DNA from: an uncultured Bacilli bacterium
GTDB lineage: Bacteria > Bacillota_I > Bacilli_A > RF39 > UBA660
DNA: 46,892 nt
Direction: 5' to 3'
NCBI GenBank assembly: GCA_947625625.1
Contig: CANQPC010000008.1
Location: 1 to 46,892, forward strand
The notes below the pieces were generated by a model. It saw only the letters and a list, made by a program, of their open reading frames with translations. It made no database searches and was not told the origin of the DNA. The first letter of the stretch is position 1. Each line of letters begins with the position of its first letter. This document shows, in pieces, positions 1 through 6,175 of this stretch. The translations under genes and the position numbers were made by a program.

Positions 1-3
1 CTT

Positions 4-52
4 AAGGGCAAGTACTCAACTCGGCAAAGTTAAGTCTTCCCTTTTTTATTTT
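4..52 (+). terminator. Rho-independent terminator of a plus-strand gene left of the window
   Basis: A long stem with small bulges is visible: AAGGG (4-8) pairs with CCCTT (39-43), AAG (10-12) with CTT (36-38), ACT (14-16) with AGT (33-35), and AACT (18-21) with AGTT (28-31). It is followed on the plus strand by TTTTATTTT. The gene it serves would lie before position 1 and is not in the window. Confidence 0.6.
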
Positions 53-83
53 ATGCAAGTTTCCTTGACAAATACATCATAAC

Positions 84-111
84 ATAAAAACGTGCTTTTA
101 TCAAGTACGTT
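84..111 (-). terminator. Terminator downstream of tRNA-Thr
   Basis: Read on the minus strand, AACGTACTT and AAGCACGTT form a nine-pair stem with one mismatch and a short loop, followed by TTTTTAT. It lies about 40 bases after the tRNA 3' end and probably ends the greA-tig-uppP-tRNA transcript. Confidence 0.6.
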
Positions 112-150
112 ATCTATTTTTACTCGAATTTTCCGAGTTTGGTATCTATC

Positions 151-224
151 TGGTGCCGAATGGCAGAATTGAACTGCCCTTTGAAGCTTACCATGCTTCC
201 GTACTACCACTGTACTAATTCGGC
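151..224 (-). tRNA. tRNA-Thr (anticodon GGT)
   Basis: The minus strand folds into a complete cloverleaf. The acceptor stem GCCGAAT pairs with ATTCGGC and is followed by discriminator A and an encoded CCA (151-153). The D-stem is GTAC/GTAC, the anticodon stem GAAGC/GCTTC with loop ATGGTAA, and the T-stem GGCAG/CTGCC with loop TTCAATT. The anticodon is GGT, reading ACC and ACU, so threonine. It begins 13 bases after the uppP stop, so it is probably cotranscribed with that gene. The variable loop is only four bases. Confidence 0.93.
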
Positions 225-237
225 AAGAAAATTAATA

Positions 238-1038
238 TTAAAAGAATATTAATTTTACAAAAACAATTATGGAAAGTAATACTCGGTAGAAGGCAAAGAC
301 AGAAAAATCATGTTTTTTAATATAACTAAGTAAAAATTTAATAGCTAATATTCCTGTAGCAAAAGATACAATAATACCGATAATTACTTCTTTAGTAAAA
401 ACTAAATCGCCTAATTTAAGGATGGCCGCTCCACAAATTACTGGAACAGATAAAAGAAAAGTAAACTTTGTAATAGCTTCTTTTGATATACCTTGAAGTC
501 TTCCTGCTAAAATAGTCGTTCCACTGCGAGAGAAACCAGGTATTACTGCAAAAGCTTGCGACACGCCAATAATTATAGCCTGTTTTAAAGTAATATTTTT
601 AAAATCTGTCTCTTTCTTATAATGCTTACTGGCCCATTTATCTCCAAGAAAGATAAATAAGCCCATAATAGCAAGAGCTAAAGCAATAATCCATATTTTA
701 TTACGGATGACATTTTCGATAACATCATCTAAGAGGACGCCAACTAAACCTGCCGGTATAGTAGCGGCAATTAAATACCAAAACATTTTTCCTTCAGTAC
801 TTCTCTTTTTGGTCTTAATATCTTTTATAGCTCCGATAAATAAGTTCCACCACTCTTTAAAGAATAGCAATAATACTGCGAGCATCGTTCCAAAATGAAG
901 GGCTACATCAAAGGCAAGGCCAGATTCCTTCCAGCCAAGTAAGTAGGGAATAAGAATTAAATGAGCCGATGAAGAAATAGGTAAGAATTCCGCGACCCCC
1001 TGAATAATACCTAAAATAATTGCTCTAAATATGCTCAT
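238..1038 (-). CDS. uppP: Undecaprenyl-diphosphatase UppP (BacA)
   Basis: This integral membrane enzyme removes one phosphate from undecaprenyl diphosphate and so recycles the lipid carrier of peptidoglycan and wall polymer synthesis; overexpression is known to give bacitracin resistance. The 266-residue length is normal. The N-terminal motif QGVAEFLPISSSAHL (residues 13-27) and the second motif PGFSRSGTT are the two conserved family signatures that line the active site. Several hydrophobic helices follow. The start is preceded by AGGTGAAG inside the end of tig, with 10 bases between the two genes, so it is the distal coding gene of the greA-tig-uppP operon. tRNA-Thr follows directly. Confidence 0.95.
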   Translation of the reverse strand: MSIFRAIILGIIQGVAEFLPISSSAHLILIPYLLGWKESGLAFDVALHFGTMLAVLLLFFKEWWNLFIGAIKDIKTKKRSTEGKMFWYLIAATIPAGLVGVLLDDVIENVIRNKIWIIALALAIMGLFIFLGDKWASKHYKKETDFKNITLKQAIIIGVSQAFAVIPGFSRSGTTILAGRLQGISKEAITKFTFLLSVPVICGAAILKLGDLVFTKEVIIGIIVSFATGILAIKFLLSYIKKHDFSVFAFYRVLLSIIVFVKLIFF

Positions 1039-1048
1039 TTTTCTTCAC

Positions 1049-2290
1049 CTAATTATTCTCTTTTAATACGTCGATGGCCTTACGCATAAGTAAATCGTAT
1101 TTAATAACTTCGATCGATTCTAATTCTTTAAGTAAGTCTTCTTCGGACATATGATAATTTTCACTAAGTTTCTTTAGTTCTTCCTTAGCTTCTTTATCTG
1201 ATACTTCAAGCTTCTCCTCTTTGATAATAGCTTCTAGTAAATATCTTTCTTTTACTCTATTTTCAGCTTCAACTGAAATATCTTTTAAGACATCTTCTTT
1301 TTTTAATCCAGAATAAGCAAAATATAGTTCTTCACTTACACCTTGCATTTCCAATCTTTTAGTGAAATTTTTATACATATGATTAGCTTCATCATCAATA
1401 ATTTCTTTATCTATCTCCACTGTCATATTCTTAATAGCGGCTTTAATTAAGTCATCAGTAAATTTATTTTCTACATCACTCTCTTTTTGAGCTATAAGTT
1501 CTTCTTCGATAGTCTTATTTAACTCTTCCTTGTTAGTTACTCCTTCCATATCTAAATCTTTAAAGAAATCTTCAGTTAAATCAGGAATAACTCTCTTTTT
1601 GATGTCATGTAATGTAACATTGAAGACAACTTTTTGACCCGCTAAATCTTTTGCCATATAATTTTCAGGAAAAGTAAGTTCAATATCTTTGCTTTCTCCT
1701 TTTTTCATTCCAATTATACCCTCTTCAAAGCCAGGAATAAATGAATGACTACCGATCTCTAAAGAATAATTTTCGGCACTTCCTCCTTCGAATGGCTCAT
1801 TATCTTTAAATCCTTTGAAGTCGATAATAGCGGTATCTCCTTCTTGAACGTCTCCTTCTTTGGTTACAAGTTCGGCATATCTGTCAAGAATATGACTTAC
1901 TTCATGGTCAATTTCTTCTTTGGTAACTTTTACTTTATCTTTTTTCACTTTTAGTTCTTTATATTTTCCAAGTTTAACTTCAGGAGCAAGAATGAATACC
2001 ATATTTACTTCAAAGCCCTTATCATCAGCCTTGACAATTTCTAATCTAGGCTCGACGACAGGAATTAATTTCTCTTTTAAAATTACTTCATGATATCTTT
2101 TATCAACTAAATCTTCCATTGCTTCACTGATAATATCTCCAGTTCCAAACTTCTTTTCAAAAACACTTCGAGGAACTTTCCCTTTACGAAAACCGTCGAC
2201 ATTAACTTTCTTTACAAGTTTCGCAAAAGCGTTATCTTTAGCCTCTTCCCATTCTTTTCCACTTACCTTATAATTGATTTGCTTCTTCAT
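1049..2290 (-). CDS. tig: Trigger factor, ribosome-associated chaperone and prolyl isomerase
   Basis: Trigger factor binds the ribosome at the exit tunnel and shelters nascent chains. The 413-residue product has the usual three parts: an N-terminal ribosome-binding domain with the loop GFRKGKVP, an FKBP-type prolyl isomerase domain at about residues 140-235, and a long helical C-terminal domain. I place the start at MKKQINYK (2290) because GGGAGG lies just upstream; an in-frame ATG eight codons earlier falls in the greA end and lacks a site. greA ends 10 bases before, and uppP starts 10 bases after, so the three are one transcription unit. Confidence 0.95.
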   Translation of the reverse strand: MKKQINYKVSGKEWEEAKDNAFAKLVKKVNVDGFRKGKVPRSVFEKKFGTGDIISEAMEDLVDKRYHEVILKEKLIPVVEPRLEIVKADDKGFEVNMVFILAPEVKLGKYKELKVKKDKVKVTKEEIDHEVSHILDRYAELVTKEGDVQEGDTAIIDFKGFKDNEPFEGGSAENYSLEIGSHSFIPGFEEGIIGMKKGESKDIELTFPENYMAKDLAGQKVVFNVTLHDIKKRVIPDLTEDFFKDLDMEGVTNKEELNKTIEEELIAQKESDVENKFTDDLIKAAIKNMTVEIDKEIIDDEANHMYKNFTKRLEMQGVSEELYFAYSGLKKEDVLKDISVEAENRVKERYLLEAIIKEEKLEVSDKEAKEELKKLSENYHMSEEDLLKELESIEVIKYDLLMRKAIDVLKENN

Positions 2291-2300
2291 AATTACCTCC

Positions 2301-2768
2301 CTAACAAATTTCAACTATTTCAACTTCATATTCTCCATTTGGACTTTCAACTTTTCTCTTTTCTCCTACTTTAGCATTCATAATAGCTTTAGCAATTGGA
2401 CTTTCGTTAGAAATTTTATTGTTCGATGGATCAGCTTCTTTAGAACCGACTATACGATACTCTTCGATTTCATCATCATCGACATATTTAATTTTAACTG
2501 TCGTTCCAAGAGATACTTTATCAGTATCTTTCTTCTGAATAATGTGAGCATTCTCCATAATTCTTTCTAATTCTTGAATTCTACCTTCAACTTGAGCTTG
2601 TTCTGCTCTTGCAGCATCATAGTCAGCATTCTCCGATAAATCTCCCAAAGCACGTGCTTCCTTTAATGCTTTAATAACTTCAGGTCTTCGAACATTCTTA
2701 AGTTCATTTAATTCTTCCTCTAGTTCGAGAAACCCTTCATCTGTCAAATATACTTTATTATCTTTCAT
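2301..2768 (-). CDS. greA: Transcription elongation factor GreA
   Basis: GreA enters the secondary channel of RNA polymerase and stimulates cleavage of backtracked transcripts. The 155-residue product has the N-terminal coiled coil, with the conserved tip GDLSENADYDAA carrying the acidic residues that act at the polymerase active site, and a C-terminal FKBP-like domain. The ATG at 2768 has GAGGTG eight bases upstream; an in-frame GTG at 2780 overlaps that site and is less likely. It is the first gene of the greA-tig-uppP-tRNA operon behind a consensus promoter at 2901-2929. In Bacillus subtilis greA also follows the yrrMNO cluster, as here. Confidence 0.96.
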   Translation of the reverse strand: MKDNKVYLTDEGFLELEEELNELKNVRRPEVIKALKEARALGDLSENADYDAARAEQAQVEGRIQELERIMENAHIIQKKDTDKVSLGTTVKIKYVDDDEIEEYRIVGSKEADPSNNKISNESPIAKAIMNAKVGEKRKVESPNGEYEVEIVEIC

Positions 2769-2900
2769 TATTATTTTCACCTCATATTAATTTTCTTTTT
2801 AATATATTATAAAAAACAACGACTATGAACTTAATCATAGTAATTTGTCTTTATAATCTAATTTTTTATCAAAATTCATTCCCCGTTACTACAATTCACA

Positions 2901-2929
2901 ATTGTACTAAATTTTTATTTTTTTGTCAA
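2901..2929 (-). promoter_or_regulatory. Consensus sigma-A promoter of greA-tig-uppP
   Basis: On the minus strand TTGACA (2924-2929) is separated by 17 bases from TACAAT (2901-2906). The predicted transcript start near 2894 leaves a leader of about 125 bases before greA. The leader contains a seven-pair hairpin ACTATGA/TCATAGT (about 2822-2841), followed a few bases later by a run of six T; it could be a weak attenuator. Confidence 0.8.
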
Positions 2930-2931
2930 GC

Positions 2932-2981
2932 AAAATATTACTTAAATATTATATTAAAAATATTACTTAAATATTATATTC
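2932..2981 (-). repeat. Two tandem 25-bp AT-only repeats between trhP2 and the greA promoter
   Basis: Two adjacent copies of a 25-base unit (2932-2956 and 2957-2981) differ only in the last base. Each contains AATATT-x5-AATATT, able to form a small A/U hairpin followed by T's on the minus strand. They may be duplicated weak terminators for the trmR-trhP1-trhP2 operon, or UP-element-like DNA just upstream of the greA -35 box. Confidence 0.6.
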
Positions 2982-2996
2982 TAAATAGATATAAAA

Positions 2997-4202
2997 TTAA
3001 CTAATTTTTACTCTGATAATATCATTTTCGTATACTTTTTTATCAAGTTTAAATTTTAAAATTTCTTCAGGATGTCTTGCTACGTTCACAATATTGTTGT
3101 CGGCATCATATATATCTGGCATAGTAAAACTAAATGTTTCAATATTTGGGCCAAATATTTCCACTTCATCACCTTTCTTAAAATAGTTTCTTTCCGTTAT
3201 TGTAACCATCTTTTCTTGCTCGTCATAACCAGTTACAATGCCTAAAAAATCTTGGTTAGAGTTTTCACTTCTACCTAAATAGTACTGCTCATTTTCCGTC
3301 GGAAGTTTATCCCAAAATTGAATAGTGGCTTCTCTATTAGCTACCCTATTTAGAATTTTACGATATTTTCTTATTTTTTCTTCCGTAAGTGAATTATTAT
3401 AATAATCGTCAATTAATAGGCGATAAGTATTAATTACTGTAGCTATATAATAATTACTTCGCATACGGCCTTCTATTTTGATACTAGTAATGCCAATTTC
3501 AATCATCTCACTAATAACATCCATCATCATGAGATCTTTAGATGAGGCAGTAAATTTAGTGTCACTGATAACTTCTTCTAAATTTTTATCGTATAAAGGA
3601 AACTCCCACCTACATATTTGAGCGCACCCTCCGCGGTTAGCATCACGACCCGTAAAGTAATTAGATAGCGTGCATCTTCCCGAATATGAAGAACACATTG
3701 CTCCATGAGCGAACACTTCAACTTCGATACCTGTCTTATCAATTATCTCTTTGACTTCATCTTTAGATAGTTCTCTTCCTAAAACTACTCTGGTAACTCC
3801 TAAACTTTTCCAAAAGTCAACCATTTCATAATTAAGTGAAGAAGTCTGAGTCGAAATAAATATTTTTAAATCCATCTTATACTTATTAATAATTTCAATA
3901 ACCAATGGATCGGAAACAATGACAGCATCTACTTTATATTCCGCTAATTTCTTTAAATAATCGACAAGTCCATTGACGTCTTCGTTGTGAAAGACAATAT
4001 TGACTGTCACATAAACTTTTTTACCGAGATTATGGGCGTAAGTAACTGCCTCTGCGATTTCTTCTAAACTAAAATTTTGAGCATTAGCACGAAGTGAATA
4101 CTCTCTTCCACCGATATAGCAAGCATCGGCACCATAAGCAAAAGCAAACTTTAACTTTTCTAAGTTACCAGCGGGTGCTAAAAGTTCAATCTTTTTTTTC
4201 AT
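2997..4202 (-). CDS. trhP2: tRNA hydroxylation protein TrhP2 (U32 peptidase family, YrrO-type)
   Basis: Members of this family (YegQ/TrhP in E. coli, YrrO in Bacillus) act with prephenate in making 5-hydroxyuridine at position 34 of tRNAs, later methylated to mo5U. The 401-residue product has the U32 signature, with HGAMCSSYSGRC followed by GGCAQICRW, supplying four cysteines that could hold an iron-sulfur cluster. The start at 4202 (MKKKIELLAPAG) has AAGGTGAT upstream; a longer frame begins inside trhP1 without a site. It overlaps trhP1 by 17 bases. The order trmR-trhP1-trhP2 close to greA matches B. subtilis yrrM-yrrN-yrrO-udk-greA, but udk is absent here. Confidence 0.88.
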   Translation of the reverse strand: MKKKIELLAPAGNLEKLKFAFAYGADACYIGGREYSLRANAQNFSLEEIAEAVTYAHNLGKKVYVTVNIVFHNEDVNGLVDYLKKLAEYKVDAVIVSDPLVIEIINKYKMDLKIFISTQTSSLNYEMVDFWKSLGVTRVVLGRELSKDEVKEIIDKTGIEVEVFAHGAMCSSYSGRCTLSNYFTGRDANRGGCAQICRWEFPLYDKNLEEVISDTKFTASSKDLMMMDVISEMIEIGITSIKIEGRMRSNYYIATVINTYRLLIDDYYNNSLTEEKIRKYRKILNRVANREATIQFWDKLPTENEQYYLGRSENSNQDFLGIVTGYDEQEKMVTITERNYFKKGDEVEIFGPNIETFSFTMPDIYDADNNIVNVARHPEEILKFKLDKKVYENDIIRVKIS

Positions 4203-5010
4203 TCTTATCACCTTTAACTTTATATGTCGTCTTCGTATCAAAAAAACCAATGTATGTATCTTTAACTTTTTTATGATTTAGGAAGTCATCTATTATGTTA
4301 ATGTCTTCGGTAAAAGAAAGGTCAATGACAAAATAATCAAGATTACTTATCTTTTCTAACTCATTAATTAAATTTATCAGAGGACTATAAATAATTGTAC
4401 CAAATTCTCTTTCTTTTATCATATATAAAAGTTCGTTATTTTTAATATAATAGAGATTATCTTTCATCTCTTTATCGATATATTTAAAATAGTTAGTAAG
4501 AAGTCTTCTTCGCGAATAAAAAATTGGCAAATAACCGTATACTGTATAATAGACTTTCATTTTAGTATTTTCTTTAATATCTAAAATTTCTCGATAAGTA
4601 ATATCAGAAGTTATAAAAGTGGAAGTTATTTCCTTTTCGTAATAAAATTTATTACTGTCGATACTAGCATTCAAATGCTCTAGTCCAATAATAAAATCTT
4701 TTTTGATATTCATTTTCTTAGCCATATTATAAATGCCTAAGTCATAGAAGAGAATCTTATCGATTTTACTATCTTTTATCTTTTCCAGTACTATCTTAAC
4801 TAGAGGAAGACCACTATTGTGTATCATTTTATTTATTGCTATAATGACTTCTTTGTCAGTCTCTTTAGCAATTTCGATAGCTTCCTCGATCGTAAAGCAA
4901 GCTTCATATGTCGATAAATTTTCAATTCCTAATATTATTCCTTTAATATCTTTCTGTAAAATATTTTTAACTTCCTCTTTTTTATTAGGAACTACTATTA
5001 AATTACTCAT
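4186..5010 (-). CDS. trhP1: Short U32 paralogue TrhP1 (YrrN-type), no signature cysteines
   Basis: This 274-residue protein is a shorter homologue of the following gene product. The region YGYLPIFYSRRRLLTNYF aligns with HGAMCSSYSGRCTLSNYF in TrhP2, and both cysteines are replaced (by P and R). It therefore probably cannot bind the cluster itself and may act as a partner subunit of TrhP2 in tRNA U34 hydroxylation; in Bacillus yrrN and yrrO are likewise adjacent. ATG 5010 has AGGAG eight bases upstream and overlaps the end of trmR by eight bases; its own end overlaps trhP2 by 17 bases, so the three genes are translationally coupled. The function is inferred from gene order and homology. Confidence 0.8.
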   Translation of the reverse strand: MSNLIVVPNKKEEVKNILQKDIKGIILGIENLSTYEACFTIEEAIEIAKETDKEVIIAINKMIHNSGLPLVKIVLEKIKDSKIDKILFYDLGIYNMAKKMNIKKDFIIGLEHLNASIDSNKFYYEKEITSTFITSDITYREILDIKENTKMKVYYTVYGYLPIFYSRRRLLTNYFKYIDKEMKDNLYYIKNNELLYMIKEREFGTIIYSPLINLINELEKISNLDYFVIDLSFTEDINIIDDFLNHKKVKDTYIGFFDTKTTYKVKGDKNEKKD

Positions 5011-5584
5011 CACTACTTCTCCTTTTCGATATTGATATCGTGTCTCCTACCTTAATATACTCCGTTATAAATTCTTTGTTATTATTTAAAAAAGTTATAT
5101 AATCGCGAATTTTATTTACAATACCACGCTGATTTTTAGTCATAATTAAATTATCATCTTCGACAAGTCCATGAAAAGATAGATTATCGGTAATTATTAC
5201 TCCATTTTTAGTTAAATTATCTTTAAACTTTTCAAAAAAGAGCTTGTTCTTTCCTTTGGCTGCATCAATAAAAATAAGGTCAAATTTTTCATCAAAACTT
5301 ACATTCGAAGCATCATCATTTATTATGCTTATCTGTCTTTCTAAATGGTATTTTTTTATATTTTCTTTAGCGATATGGTATCTTTCTGTATCTTTTTCGA
5401 TAGTAGTTACTTTAATATCACTATTTACCTTTGCCATCATCAGAGAAGAATAGCCAATAGCACTACCTATTTCCAGTATATTTTTAATATTATTATCTTT
5501 AATATATTCAGTTAGATATAAAATACCATCTTTTTGCATAATAGGTATCTTATTTATTTTTGCGTACTCTTCGATATCTTCCAT
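5003..5584 (-). CDS. trmR: tRNA 5-hydroxyuridine methyltransferase TrmR (YrrM-type O-methyltransferase)
   Basis: A class I SAM-dependent O-methyltransferase of 193 residues. Motif I is ILEIGSAIGYSS (about residues 36-47), followed by the acidic TTIEKD and by LIFIDAAKGK, a metal- and substrate-contacting region typical of O-methyltransferase family 3. In Bacillus TrmR methylates 5-hydroxyuridine 34 to 5-methoxyuridine in tRNAs; the two U32 proteins that make the hydroxyl group are encoded next. It is the first gene of the operon, with a promoter at 5607-5635 and GGTGG before the start. It is slightly shorter at the N-terminus than Bacillus homologues. Confidence 0.85.
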   Translation of the reverse strand: MEDIEEYAKINKIPIMQKDGILYLTEYIKDNNIKNILEIGSAIGYSSLMMAKVNSDIKVTTIEKDTERYHIAKENIKKYHLERQISIINDDASNVSFDEKFDLIFIDAAKGKNKLFFEKFKDNLTKNGVIITDNLSFHGLVEDDNLIMTKNQRGIVNKIRDYITFLNNNKEFITEYIKVGDTISISKRRSSDE

Positions 5585-5606
5585 ATTACCACCATTTCAC
5601 AAACAT

Positions 5607-5635
5607 ATTATATATCATTTACTAATTGCATGCAA
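5607..5635 (-). promoter_or_regulatory. Promoter of the trmR-trhP1-trhP2 operon
   Basis: On the minus strand TTGCAT (5630-5635), a 17-base spacer and a perfect TATAAT (5607-5612) lie about 22 bases before the trmR start. Confidence 0.6.
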
Positions 5636-5644
5636 GCTATACTT

Positions 5645-5676
5645 TAAAAAAATTAAGAAGGTATGAGCCCTCTTAA
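5645..5676 (-). terminator. Terminator of the 149-residue protein gene
   Basis: A nine-pair minus-strand stem (TTAAGAGGG against CCTTCTTAA, one G-U pair) with loop CTCATA is followed by seven T's. The gene's TAA stop lies inside the stem. Confidence 0.85.
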
Positions 5677-6122
5677 TCGTTATTGTCTTCCGAGTCTTTT
5701 TTGAGAACTTTCTTCTTAATATCTTTTCTTTCTTCTTCTAAAGAATTAGTAACTGTTTCTTCTTCCCCAAAAGAAAATGAAGAAAAACTTGTATCTAGGC
5801 CATACTTTTCGGCCATTGATGTATCATATTTTAATAGTCTACCCTCGATTAAAAATTGCCTACGGTATCTATAACTATTTATTTCAATTTTTTTAACTTC
5901 GGAAGGTAATATTTCAATACAACCATTTGTATAGCAAATTAAAAGATTAGAATTAAAAAGTCTTATATATCTTATATCGGAAGAATTATCTAATCTTAAA
6001 TAAAAGTGTTTATCTCTGTCCCATAAAATATTAAAAATAAATTCACTTTCATCATCCATAGTAACCATAATATAGTCATTAAACTGTATTGAATCTAACT
6101 TCTTGTCCCCTAAGTAAAACAT
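5673..6122 (-). CDS. Unrecognised small cytoplasmic protein, 149 residues
   Basis: I do not recognise this family. The first 95 residues read as beta-rich with alternating hydrophobic and charged residues and contain no signal peptide or membrane segment. The last 50 residues are highly charged and rich in E, K, D and S, so probably a disordered tail. It is monocistronic: it has its own promoter (6143-6171), a CTGGAGGG ribosome binding site and a terminator overlapping its stop. That autonomous, well-formed unit, together with a normal start, supports a real gene. Confidence 0.75.
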   Translation of the reverse strand: MFYLGDKKLDSIQFNDYIMVTMDDESEFIFNILWDRDKHFYLRLDNSSDIRYIRLFNSNLLICYTNGCIEILPSEVKKIEINSYRYRRQFLIEGRLLKYDTSMAEKYGLDTSFSSFSFGEEETVTNSLEEERKDIKKKVLKKDSEDNND

Positions 6123-6142
6123 AATGTCCCTCCAGTTCTAAC

Positions 6143-6171
6143 ATAATACCATAAAATTATTATTTAGTCAA
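6143..6171 (-). promoter_or_regulatory. Promoter of the 149-residue protein gene
   Basis: Minus-strand TTGACT (6166-6171), a 17-base spacer and TATTAT (6143-6148), about 20 bases before the start. The -35 box lies within 10 bases of the ATPase stop codon. Confidence 0.65.
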
Positions 6172-6175
6172 TTAT

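Noticed and set aside
122-138. ACTCG/CGAGT inverted repeat next to the tRNA as a terminator
   Set aside because: It has no T-run on either strand after the stem. The stem at 84-111, with a T-tract, is the better terminator.
2932-2981. The tandem 25-bp repeats as a CRISPR or iteron origin
   Set aside because: There are only two copies without spacers and no replication or cas gene nearby.
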